From contig CASFHJ010000019.1 in the NCBI GenBank assembly GCA_949294425.1, positions 1 to 8,201 on the forward strand: 8,201 nucleotides of DNA, in the 5' to 3' direction. The stretch is from an uncultured Campylobacter sp. (GTDB lineage: Bacteria; Campylobacterota; Campylobacteria; Campylobacterales; Campylobacteraceae). The notes beneath the pieces are model-generated. The model saw nothing but the letters and a program-made list of their open reading frames with translations, was not told the origin of the DNA and did no database searches. The translations under genes and the position numbers were made by a program. Positions 1 to 6,824 of this stretch are shown here, in pieces. Numbering within the stretch: the stretch's first letter is position 1; each line of letters opens with the position of its first letter.

Positions 1-1
1 A

Positions 2-811
2 ACTCTGTGCCTTAATGATGTAGATTTTACACCTTGTGATAAAGCTAATATATTAGATTTGCAAGTATGGTCAAGTGCTACGCACACACGCCACGAATTC
101 GACAAGTCAAATTCTCACAATGACAAGATAGCAAGCCCAAACTACACTATCCGCACTCTAGCTAATAGCCTTAAAGAAAGCGGTAGATTAGATGCTGAAT
201 ACTATCAAAGCAAATACGAGAAAAACGAGGCTTTATTAAAATCCCTGCCACACAAAAGATTGCACGAGCTTGTAGATATATACAAGTCCATAGAACCGGG
301 TAGCAACTTTTACAAAGAAAAGGGTTTGCCCTTTGTGCGAGTTAGTAATCTTAGTAAATTTGGAGTAGGCAAAAGTGAAGTGTATTTGGATTCTAAGGAT
401 TTTGCAAAAGAATCATTACAAAGCTTGTATCCTAAAAAAGATGATGTGCTACTTAGTAAAGATGGAAGTGTGGGCATAGCGTATGCGGTGGAAAATGATT
501 TAGAATGTGTCTTAAGTGGGGCGATTTTGAGGCTAAAAATCAAAGACAAAGTAGAGATAAAAGCAAAGTATTTAAGTTTGGTGCTTAATTCTATAACTAC
601 ACAGCTTCAAGCACAAAGGGATTGCGGCGGCTCTATCATAGCTCATTGGCGACTTGAAGAGATACAAAAGCTCCTCATTCCCTTGCTTGATTCTAAAACT
701 CAAGAAAAAATAGAAGTCAAGATAGAGCAAAGCTTTTTCTTAAGAGCTAAAAGCAAAAGCCTTTTAGATGAGGCAAAAAAGAAGGTAGAAGAAAAGATAG
801 CAAGAGCTTAG
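2..811 (+). CDS. Type I restriction-modification S-subunit-like DNA specificity protein, C-terminal part (5' partial)
   Basis: The frame is open from base 2 to the TAG at 809-811, giving 269 residues. The codons before the first possible TTG start (base 59) are ordinary coding sequence (TLCLNDVDFTPCDKANILDL), so the gene begins upstream of the window. The part seen holds one target-recognition domain of the type I S-subunit (Methylase_S) kind: a lead-in with GRLDAEYYQ, a domain containing GLPFVRVSNL and LLSKDGSVGIAY, the GGSIIAHWRLEEIQKLLIP segment, and a charged helical tail (SFFLRAKSKSLLDEAKKKVEEK) of the sort that forms the coiled-coil spacer in HsdS. Such proteins choose the DNA sequence methylated or cut by an associated methylase or nuclease. 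Whether the missing N-terminal part is a second recognition domain (HsdS) or a fused methyltransferase (type IIG or N-6 methylase) cannot be told from here. It is convergent with tcuB, 20 bases away stop to stop. Confidence 0.8.
   Translation, partial: TLCLNDVDFTPCDKANILDLQVWSSATHTRHEFDKSNSHNDKIASPNYTIRTLANSLKESGRLDAEYYQSKYEKNEALLKSLPHKRLHELVDIYKSIEPGSNFYKEKGLPFVRVSNLSKFGVGKSEVYLDSKDFAKESLQSLYPKKDDVLLSKDGSVGIAYAVENDLECVLSGAILRLKIKDKVEIKAKYLSLVLNSITTQLQAQRDCGGSIIAHWRLEEIQKLLIPLLDSKTQEKIEVKIEQSFFLRAKSKSLLDEAKKKVEEKIARA
77..130. repeat. Possible dispersed palindromic mini-repeat inserted in frame in the specificity gene
   Basis: Bases 95-114 form a near-perfect palindrome: nine-base arms with eight pairs, an AA centre and an EcoRI-type GAATTC in the left arm. 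On the - strand the segment just beside it reads TTGTCATTGTGAGAA (bases 126 down to 112), close to the GTCATTGCGAG core that I know from widely dispersed bacterial mini-repeats whose translations appear as HCE/SRND-like peptides. The encoded peptide (HTRHEFDKSNSHND) is polar and low in complexity. It lies in the linker just before the recognition domain. The palindrome is seen directly; that it is a mobile or dispersed repeat is inference, since only one copy is in the window. Confidence 0.35.
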
Positions 812-832
812 GTCTATTTATAGACCTAAGCT
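805..832. terminator. Bidirectional hairpin between convergent genes
   Basis: Bases 805-816 and 821-832 are perfect reverse complements (12 pairs) around the four-base loop TTTA. The left arm contains the TAG stop of the specificity gene (809-811), and the right arm touches the last base of the tcuB stop codon (832-834 on the - strand). The position between two converging genes fits a shared terminator. Neither strand has a long T run after the stem, so intrinsic termination may be weak, and the hairpin may mainly protect the two mRNA 3' ends. Confidence 0.6.
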
Positions 833-1896
833 TAATCCTTATCCTCGGCATTAAATTTAAGCAAGGCTATAAAGCGGTAAAACATGTGAACGAATTTTGA
901 ATAAGGCATAAGTATAAAAAAGACTAAAACCGTGCTTAAGTGAAAATAAAGTGCATAAGAAAGTAGATAGCTTTCCCTTAAAAACATCAAAACAAGCCCA
1001 CTAAAAGAGGCTATAAAAAGCATGAAAATGAAAACATAATCCATAGCCACGCTTTCTTCATCTATTATATCCTTGTCTGCATTGAGCTTCAAGAAAAATA
1101 AGCCCAAACTTCCTATACAAAGTAAGACCCCGCCCACACTTCCAAAAAGCTTTGGAAACTGCGTTATGTCATATGGTGCGTGAATATTTAAAAAATGATG
1201 ATAAAAGGCTGCTAAACTAGTAGCTATGAAGCAAAATAAAAATCCATAAGCTGTTAAGTGATGAAAATATCTTCTTATATTGCTTCTTTTTTCATTTGGA
1301 TAGGTGCAGCCCTCAGCATTATGTCCGCCTAGGTATTTAAGACTTAGGGCGTCTTTTAGGCTTTTTATAAAGATGGCTAGATTTACCCCTTTTAACTCTA
1401 TTGCTTTAGCAAATTTCACAAAAGAAAGCATTAAGACAATAAAAACAAAGATAGAAACTATACTAAAAACACTTACCATATACTCATAAGAAATAATAGC
1501 GAAAAAATTTCCCTTTGCATCTACATCTGTTTTTGAAGCTGCAAAAAAGCCTAAAAAAATGGCTATCACAAGCAAAATGCTAGTGAGCCAAGCATTTTTA
1601 TCAAAAGCCTTGCTTAAAAAATTTGGATAGGCGTATTTTTTATAGCTTTCCTTTCTAACAAGGGAGAATTGCTTTGGTATTGAGACATTAAATTCGTGAG
1701 GAGGGGCGTATTGGCAGTCATAAAAGCATTCAGAGCAGTTATGGCATAAATTCGCTAGATAATCCACATCTTGCAAGGAAAATTCCCTCTTTTTTTCCAT
1801 GGCTGGAAAAACAGCACAAAGCCCCTCGCAGTATCTACAGGAGTTGCATATCACGCAAGATTTGGTAGCTTCTTCATAAATTTTACTTATCTTCAT
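832..1896 (-). CDS. tcuB: TcuB-like membrane iron-sulfur/haem electron-transfer protein
   Basis: This 354-residue protein fits the TcuB/CitB family (tricarballylate utilisation), which in Salmonella reoxidises the reduced FAD of TcuA and passes electrons to the quinone pool. The N-terminal domain carries two cysteine clusters suited to [4Fe-4S] centres: C14, C17, C20, C23, C27 and C51, C54, C57, C61. About six hydrophobic helices follow (roughly 102-121, 137-165, 214-232, 251-270, 285-306 and 312-332). Histidines at or near helix ends (H212/H213, H233/H234, H319, H337) are candidate haem b ligands. The ATG at 1894-1896 lies three bases after the tcuA stop and has an AGGA ribosome site six bases upstream, so the two genes are co-transcribed and probably translationally coupled. 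It is the last gene of its operon and ends at the convergent hairpin. The family is clear; the exact donor and acceptor here are inferred. Confidence 0.88.
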   Translation of the reverse strand: MKISKIYEEATKSCVICNSCRYCEGLCAVFPAMEKKREFSLQDVDYLANLCHNCSECFYDCQYAPPHEFNVSIPKQFSLVRKESYKKYAYPNFLSKAFDKNAWLTSILLVIAIFLGFFAASKTDVDAKGNFFAIISYEYMVSVFSIVSIFVFIVLMLSFVKFAKAIELKGVNLAIFIKSLKDALSLKYLGGHNAEGCTYPNEKRSNIRRYFHHLTAYGFLFCFIATSLAAFYHHFLNIHAPYDITQFPKLFGSVGGVLLCIGSLGLFFLKLNADKDIIDEESVAMDYVFIFMLFIASFSGLVLMFLRESYLLSYALYFHLSTVLVFFILMPYSKFVHMFYRFIALLKFNAEDKD

Positions 1897-1899
1897 TTC

Positions 1900-3300
1900 T
1901 TATCCTTTTATCAAATCAAAAGCATTTTCGCCAGCAAGTCTTCCAAAAACAGTTCCTATACTCATACCAAAACCGGCTACATAGCCTTGAGTTAGAATGT
2001 TTCCAGCCATTATTTCACCAGCTGCAAACACATTTTCAAACAAGCTTTCATCATCAGCATATACCCTAGCATTTTTATCTACCTTAACACCCATATAAGT
2101 AAAAGTAACACCCGGACGAAGTGGATAGCAGTAAAATGGCGGAGTATCAAGCCTTAAAGCCCAGTGAGTCTTTTCTATTTTAAGTCCCTTTGTGTAGCAA
2201 TTATCTTGTATAGTGTGGTTAAAATCCCCATCAACTACGGCTTTGTTATACTCGTCTATAGTGTTTTTAAGAGCCTTTTCATCAAGATTTATTTTTTTGA
2301 CTAATTCTTCTATGCTATTACATACTATGGGTTCAAAAAGTGAGGGCATATAGCATTTTTGCACCTTAGAATCAGTTATAGAATAAGCTATTTGATCCTC
2401 TTCATTTGCAACCAATCTTCCCCAAATAGCGTATCTTTTAGGCCAAAAATCCTCTCCCTCATCATAAAATCTTTGAGCCTTTTTATTTACAACTATACCT
2501 AAGGATACGCAGTCTACGCGAGAAGCTATTCCACCATCGTATTTTGGGGTTCTTGCGTCTATTGCTACCATGTGTCCTTGGGTTGGATCTCCTATTATCT
2601 TAGCCTTGTTTTTTTGCAAGGATTTTAACATCTTGCCTTGATTAAACCTAGTTCCTCTTATGATAAAATTTCTAGCCTTTTCTCCCCAAGCTTCCTCAAG
2701 CCATTTTAAATTTGACTCAAAGCCTCCACTTGCTATGATAAAGGCTTTAGCCTTAAAAAGAAGCTCTTTATTTTCTTTTTTATCTAGCACCAAAACTTCC
2801 TCACATCTTTTATCCTTAAATTTCAAATCAAGGGCTTCAAATTCGTAGTATATGTCTATGCCAAGATCTTTTGCAGAATTAAAATAAGCATTTACAAGAC
2901 TTTTGCCACCGCCCAAAAAAAAGGCATTTGTGCGTCCTAAATGAAGTGTGCCTCTCATAGAGGGCTGAAATCTCACTCCGTATTTTTTAGCAAAGTTAAC
3001 CGCTTCAGGTGTGCGTGATATTACAAAACGGGCGTATTCCTCGTTTGTTTGCCCCTTTGTAACTTTAAAAACATCATCAAAAAATTCATCTTCACTATAA
3101 GAGTCTGTCAAAACGTCTGTTGGTTCATTATGCATAGAGCGTAAATTTCTTGTATGTTGAGAATTTCCACCACGCCATTTTTTAGGGGAGCTTTCAAGTA
3201 AGGCTATTTTTAAAGCACCCTTAGAAGCTGCACTTATTGCCGCACAAAGTGCTGCATTACCAGCTCCTACAACTACTAGATCGTATTCAAAACTTTTCAT
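1900..3300 (-). CDS. tcuA: FAD-dependent tricarballylate dehydrogenase TcuA
   Basis: This 466-residue flavoprotein belongs to the succinate dehydrogenase/fumarate reductase flavoprotein superfamily and matches TcuA closely in its characteristic segments. TcuA oxidises tricarballylate to cis-aconitate, which enters the TCA cycle. The N-terminal FAD dinucleotide fold is VVVGAGNAALCAA (GxGxxA, G12-A17). It is followed by WRGGNSQHTRNLRSMH (42-57), RTNAFFLGGGKSLVNAYF (123-140), ASGGFESN (190-197), GDPTQGHMVAIDAR (237-250), YDEGEDFWPKRYAIWGR (279-295) and RPGVTFTYMGVK (395-406). The C-terminal FAD segment is AAGEIMAGNILTQGYVAGFG (426-445). The length is normal and the frame intact. The ATG at 3298-3300 has an AGGGG ribosome site six bases upstream and starts just before the FAD fold, as expected. 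No tcuC transporter or tcuR regulator is in the window. Another tricarboxylate or dicarboxylate substrate cannot be excluded. Confidence 0.9.
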   Translation of the reverse strand: MKSFEYDLVVVGAGNAALCAAISAASKGALKIALLESSPKKWRGGNSQHTRNLRSMHNEPTDVLTDSYSEDEFFDDVFKVTKGQTNEEYARFVISRTPEAVNFAKKYGVRFQPSMRGTLHLGRTNAFFLGGGKSLVNAYFNSAKDLGIDIYYEFEALDLKFKDKRCEEVLVLDKKENKELLFKAKAFIIASGGFESNLKWLEEAWGEKARNFIIRGTRFNQGKMLKSLQKNKAKIIGDPTQGHMVAIDARTPKYDGGIASRVDCVSLGIVVNKKAQRFYDEGEDFWPKRYAIWGRLVANEEDQIAYSITDSKVQKCYMPSLFEPIVCNSIEELVKKINLDEKALKNTIDEYNKAVVDGDFNHTIQDNCYTKGLKIEKTHWALRLDTPPFYCYPLRPGVTFTYMGVKVDKNARVYADDESLFENVFAAGEIMAGNILTQGYVAGFGMSIGTVFGRLAGENAFDLIKG

Positions 3301-3334
3301 ACTAACCCCTGTGTGTAAATCATCTTCTTTGAAA

Positions 3335-3340
3335 ATTATA
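3335..3340 (-). promoter_or_regulatory. -10 box of the tcuAB promoter
   Basis: On the - strand this is a perfect TATAAT, 34 bases upstream of the tcuA ATG, predicting a transcript start near base 3328 and a leader of about 28 bases. No good -35 hexamer lies 16-18 bases upstream. That is usual for Campylobacter sigma-70 promoters, which rely on T-rich upstream DNA, and it also fits a promoter that needs an activator. The transcript start is inferred. Confidence 0.55.
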
Positions 3341-3361
3341 ATATATTTTTTACATAAAAAA

Positions 3362-3399
3362 TATCCAAATATATTTTTTTGTATCCAAAAGTATTTTTT
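3362..3399. repeat. Two tandem 18-base direct repeats in the tcuA-pheS intergenic region (operator candidate)
   Basis: Bases 3362-3379 and 3382-3399 match at 16 of 18 positions, with start points exactly 20 bases apart. Each unit begins TATCCAAA and ends in TATTTTTT. The ten-base tail TATATTTTTT of the first unit also occurs at 3342-3351, and TTTTACATAA occurs on both sides (3348-3357 and 3409-3418). Relative to the predicted tcuA transcript start (near 3328) the two units are centred at about -42 and -62, a usual place for an activator site. The repeat is seen; a regulator binding it is inference, and simple A/T bias explains part of the similarity. Confidence 0.45.
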
Positions 3400-3435
3400 A
3401 AGTTACAATTTTACATAAGAGCTAAATTTTTTATG

Positions 3436-3447
3436 TTTTTTTTTTTT
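3436..3447. repeat. T12 homopolymer upstream of the pheS promoter
   Basis: Twelve consecutive T residues on the + strand end inside the TTGAAA proposed as the pheS -35 element. A run of this length is prone to slipped-strand change. T-rich DNA upstream of the -10 box is normal in Campylobacter, so it may simply be promoter architecture. Confidence 0.6.
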
Positions 3448-3473
3448 GAAAAGTGATAATTTTTTGCTACAAT
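3446..3473 (+). promoter_or_regulatory. Promoter of the pheS-pheT-aroA-ispH operon
   Basis: TTGAAA at 3446-3451 and TACAAT at 3468-3473 are separated by 16 bases. The -10 is preceded by TGC, giving an extended -10 (TGCTACAAT) typical of Campylobacter sigma-70 promoters. The expected transcript start is near 3480, giving a leader of about 25 bases. That is too short for a pheM-type attenuator peptide or a riboswitch. A second -10-like TGATAAT at 3454-3460 is a weaker alternative. Confidence 0.55.
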
Positions 3474-3504
3474 AGTATAAAATTGAGTTTTTTGAAAGAG
3501 AAAT

Positions 3505-4497
3505 ATGCAAGATATACTTGAAAAAATAAAATTATGTTCTACTTTACAAGATTTAGAAAGCATTAGGCTTTCTGTTTTAGGAAAAAAAGGTGAGCTCACA
3601 AAGAAATTTGCAGAGCTTAGAGCCTTAAATGATGAGGATAAAAAGCTTTTAGCTGCTAAGTTAAACAAAGAAAAAGATGAATTTAATGAAGCTTTTGCTA
3701 CTAAGTTAAAAGAGCTAGAGTATGAGAATTTAAATGCTAAAATGAAAGAAAATGTCTTTAATTTTGAGTATTTTGATGATAAGGCAAGTGTTGGAGCCTT
3801 GCATCCTATTACTTTGACTATGCATAAGATTATTGAGTATTTTGTGTCTTTGAATTTTAGCGTTGAAAGCGGTCCTTTAATAGAAGATGATTTTCATAAT
3901 TTTGAAGCCTTAAATTTGCCAAAGTCTCACCCAGCAAGAGATATGCAAGATACCTTTTATTTTGAGGATAAAAGATTATTAAGAACACATACCTCCCCAG
4001 TGCAAATTCGCACCATGCTTTCTCAAAAACCGCCCATTAGAGCTATAGCTCCGGGTGCTGTTTTTAGGAGGGATTTTGACCTGACTCATACGCCTATGTT
4101 TCACCAGATAGAAGGCCTTGTTGTAGAGGAGGGACAGGGAGTTTCTTTTGCAAATTTAAAAAAGGTTTTAAGTGATTTTTTACTTTATATGTTTGGAGAT
4201 GTGAAAATTCGCTTTAGACCTAGCTTTTTTCCCTTTACTGAACCTTCAGCTGAGGTTGATATATCCTGCGTTTTTTGCAAAGGAGATGGTTGTAGGGTTT
4301 GTAAGGGAAGTGGTTGGCTTGAGGTGCTTGGCTGTGGAGTGGTTGATCCTAATGTTTTTAGCTTTGTTTCGTATGAGAATGTAAGTGGATATGCCTTTGG
4401 GCTTGGCATAGAAAGATTTGCCATGCTACTTTACAAAGTGCCTGATTTAAGGTCAATGTATGAAGGAGATTTAAGACTTTTGGAGCAGTTTATATGA
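3505..4497 (+). CDS. pheS: Phenylalanyl-tRNA synthetase alpha subunit
   Basis: This is the catalytic subunit of the cytoplasmic alpha2-beta2 enzyme that charges tRNA-Phe. The 330 residues show an N-terminal tRNA-contacting coiled coil (about 1-85), the substrate segment [20 protein letters not shown] (130-149), [12 protein letters not shown] (160-171), class II motif 2 in [18 protein letters not shown] (184-201) and motif 3 in [15 protein letters not shown] (295-309). Ala297 appears to match the alanine of the E. coli phenylalanine pocket (Ala294). A CxxC-x4-CxxC cluster (C255, C258, C263, C266) lies before [10 protein letters not shown] recall a similar cysteine-rich insert in some other bacterial PheS proteins, where it could bind zinc. 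The length is normal. The ATG at 3505 is preceded by a modest AAAGAG ribosome site. The stop overlaps the pheT start by four bases (ATGA). Confidence 0.97.
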   Translation: MQDILEKIKLCSTLQDLESIRLSVLGKKGELTKKFAELRALNDEDKKLLAAKLNKEKDEFNEAFATKLKELEYENLNAKMKENVFNFEYFDDKASVGALHPITLTMHKIIEYFVSLNFSVESGPLIEDDFHNFEALNLPKSHPARDMQDTFYFEDKRLLRTHTSPVQIRTMLSQKPPIRAIAPGAVFRRDFDLTHTPMFHQIEGLVVEEGQGVSFANLKKVLSDFLLYMFGDVKIRFRPSFFPFTEPSAEVDISCVFCKGDGCRVCKGSGWLEVLGCGVVDPNVFSFVSYENVSGYAFGLGIERFAMLLYKVPDLRSMYEGDLRLLEQFI

Positions 4498-6824
4498 TAT
4501 TTACTAGAACTTGGTTAGGTGAATTTTTAAATTTGGAAAATAAAAATTTAAACGACATTACAAGGGCTTTAAATTCTATAGGCATAGAGCTTGATTCTAC
4601 TAAGAGCTTAAGAGTAAGTGATAAGGTAGTAGTTGGCTTTGTTAAGGAAAAAACAAAGCACGAAAATGCTGATAAGTTAAATGTTTGCAAGGTAGATGTA
4701 GGCGATAAAGACTTGCAGATAGTTTGTGGCGCTTCAAATGTAGATGAGGGGCAATTTGTAGCTGTAGCTTTAGAGGGTGCTAAAATAGGGGACTTGAGTA
4801 TAAAAAATACTAAGCTAAGAGGGGTTGATTCCTTTGGTATGATTTGTTCTAGCACAGAGCTTGGCTTTGAAAAGATAAATGACGGCATTATGATACTTGA
4901 TGATAGTATAGGAGTTTTAGAGCCGGGAAAAGAGCTTAATAGCTACCCTATCTTTAATGATGATTTAATAGAAGTAGAGCTTACGCCAAATAGAGGGGAT
5001 TGCTTAAGCGTTTACGGCATAGCTAGGGATTTGGCAGCTTATTTTAATGAAAGCCTTGTAAAGATGCAAGACTTTGTAGAGCCTTCAAATACCATAGGAG
5101 TTGGAAGGGTTTTAAGGCTAAATGTTGATAATAATTTAAATAGCATATTTAATTTTAGAGTTATAGAGCTTAGCGATGATTTATCTTTGCCTTTACTTTT
5201 AAGGCTAAGACTAGCTAGCATAGGTATGCTTAAAGATGATAATATCTTAAATCATCTTGCTTATGCTACTCATTCAACTGGCGTTATTTTTAATGCTTAT
5301 GATTTTAATACGCTTTGCAAAAATGAGGAGATAATAAGCTTAAATATTTCAAAATTAGCTGATGGCGAAAGTGCTATAAGCTGTAAAGATGAAATTTTAA
5401 GTGTAAGCGGGATTTATCAAGAAGAGCGATTTATGATAAATAAAAATACCAAACTAGCTATGATAGAGGCGCAGTATTCCTTTCCTCAAGTTATAGCCTT
5501 AGCTAAGGATAAGTATAAAAAGCAAGATAAAGATACTGTTTATAGAAGCTTTAGAGGCAGTGAGAGTAATATTGAATTTGGAGTTTCTTATCTTTTAAAA
5601 AGAATTTCTTCTTGTTCTAGTGTTAGCATTTATACTTCCTCTCAAAGCATATCCTTTAGCAAGGAAAAAACCGAGATAAAAATAAATGTAGATAAAATTT
5701 GCAAGAGCATAGGTGCTGAGATAAGTGAAAATGAGATAGTTGATATACTAAAAAGACTTGGTTTTGAAATAGTTGTATCAAAAGATGGGCATTTGTTTTC
5801 TGCTAAGGTTCCATACTACAGATATAGCGATATAAAGAATTTAGCCGATATATGCGAGGAGATAGTAAGGATCATAGGCATAGATAATATAGAGGCTAAA
5901 AGCTCTTTTATACTAGAAAAAAATAGAATAAATAATCAAAGCTATAAAGATTACAAAAAGATTTATGATTTAAAGCAAAGAGCTGTTTTAAACGGGTATT
6001 TTGAAAGCATACATTATGTTTTAGATAGCAAAGAGGAGCTTGAAAATCTTGGTTTTGAAAATGTTAAAAACAAGCTTTTAAATCCCATAACAAAGGAGTT
6101 AAATTCTTTAAGAACCACCCTTGTAAATCATCTTTTAAATTCAGCCTCTTTTAATCTAAAAAATTCAAAAAAGCTAATCAAGCTTTTTGAAAGCGGTGTA
6201 GTCTTTGACGCAACTTCCAAAGAAGAGCTTAAAATGGCTCTTTTAAGCTCTGCTTATAAAGAAGAAGCAAAGATTTCAAACTCGGCAAAACCTGCTTTAG
6301 TTGATTTTTACAGCTTTTTAACAGATCTTAGAAATATCTTGGGCGATTTTAAGCTAGAAAAATCTTCTCTTTCTTTTTTAAGCCCTTATGAACAGGCTTA
6401 TATCTTTAAAAATGGGCTTAAGATAGGCTTTGTTGGTAGATTGCACTTAGCTTTAGAAAAGCAAAAAGACTTACTTAATACTTATATTTGTGAATTTTCT
6501 TTAAGTGAGCTTTTCTTTGAGGATAAAAATGCTAAGCCTTATTCTAAATTCCCTAGTGTTAGCAGGGATTTAAGTATATTAAGCCCTAAGAATTTTTCTT
6601 ATGAAAAAATAAGAGAATGCATAAAAGAGCTTGATATAAAAATTTTAAATAGCTTTAAACTAGTAGACATATATAGTGATGAAAGCTTGGGCGATAAATA
6701 TAGTCTTACCATAAATTTTATCTTTCAAGATATGAGTAAGACTTTAGAGGATACGCAGATAAGTTCCTGTATGGACAGCATAATAAGTGCTTTAAAAGAT
6801 AAACTAGGACTTGAGTTAAGATGA
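4494..6824 (+). CDS. pheT: Phenylalanyl-tRNA synthetase beta subunit
   Basis: This is the structural and tRNA-binding partner of PheS, 776 residues against about 795 in E. coli. In order it has the N-terminal segment [10 protein letters not shown], an OB-fold tRNA-binding domain (about 45-150, with [15 protein letters not shown] and QIVCGASNV), the [20 protein letters not shown] segment (162-181), a B3/B4 region (about 205-355), a B5 domain (about 390-465), a catalytic-like core (about 470-670), and a C-terminal FDX-ACB anticodon-binding domain (about 681-776, opening [15 protein letters not shown]). The B3/B4 region, which carries the editing site in other PheRS enzymes, looks degenerate and about 12 residues shorter than in E. 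coli: Asn267 stands where E. coli has the editing His261. The ATG at 4494 overlaps the pheS stop by four bases, with GGAG eight bases upstream, so translational coupling is likely. Confidence 0.96.
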   Translation: MIFTRTWLGEFLNLENKNLNDITRALNSIGIELDSTKSLRVSDKVVVGFVKEKTKHENADKLNVCKVDVGDKDLQIVCGASNVDEGQFVAVALEGAKIGDLSIKNTKLRGVDSFGMICSSTELGFEKINDGIMILDDSIGVLEPGKELNSYPIFNDDLIEVELTPNRGDCLSVYGIARDLAAYFNESLVKMQDFVEPSNTIGVGRVLRLNVDNNLNSIFNFRVIELSDDLSLPLLLRLRLASIGMLKDDNILNHLAYATHSTGVIFNAYDFNTLCKNEEIISLNISKLADGESAISCKDEILSVSGIYQEERFMINKNTKLAMIEAQYSFPQVIALAKDKYKKQDKDTVYRSFRGSESNIEFGVSYLLKRISSCSSVSIYTSSQSISFSKEKTEIKINVDKICKSIGAEISENEIVDILKRLGFEIVVSKDGHLFSAKVPYYRYSDIKNLADICEEIVRIIGIDNIEAKSSFILEKNRINNQSYKDYKKIYDLKQRAVLNGYFESIHYVLDSKEELENLGFENVKNKLLNPITKELNSLRTTLVNHLLNSASFNLKNSKKLIKLFESGVVFDATSKEELKMALLSSAYKEEAKISNSAKPALVDFYSFLTDLRNILGDFKLEKSSLSFLSPYEQAYIFKNGLKIGFVGRLHLALEKQKDLLNTYICEFSLSELFFEDKNAKPYSKFPSVSRDLSILSPKNFSYEKIRECIKELDIKILNSFKLVDIYSDESLGDKYSLTINFIFQDMSKTLEDTQISSCMDSIISALKDKLGLELR

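Noticed and set aside
59..61. TTG as the start of the left-edge specificity gene
   Set aside because: The frame is open with coding-like residues all the way to base 2 and there is no ribosome site before the TTG, so it is an internal leucine codon.
3474..3504. Leader peptide or T-box-like control of pheS
   Set aside because: The predicted leader is only about 25 bases, too short for a phenylalanine-rich peptide with an attenuator, and no stem-loop with a T run is present.
3411..3668. 85-residue open frame on the - strand over the pheS promoter and start
   Set aside because: It overlaps the promoter and N-terminus of pheS, has a poly-Lys/Phe composition from A/T runs, and has no ribosome site.
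4185..4424. 79-residue open frame on the - strand inside pheS
   Set aside because: It is a shadow of the pheS reading frame with low-complexity Ser/Pro/Leu composition.
4490..4888. 132-residue open frame on the - strand opposite the start of pheT
   Set aside because: It is antisense to a certain gene, is rich in Ser/Thr/Pro/Leu as expected from the complement of A/T-rich codons, and has no recognisable domain.
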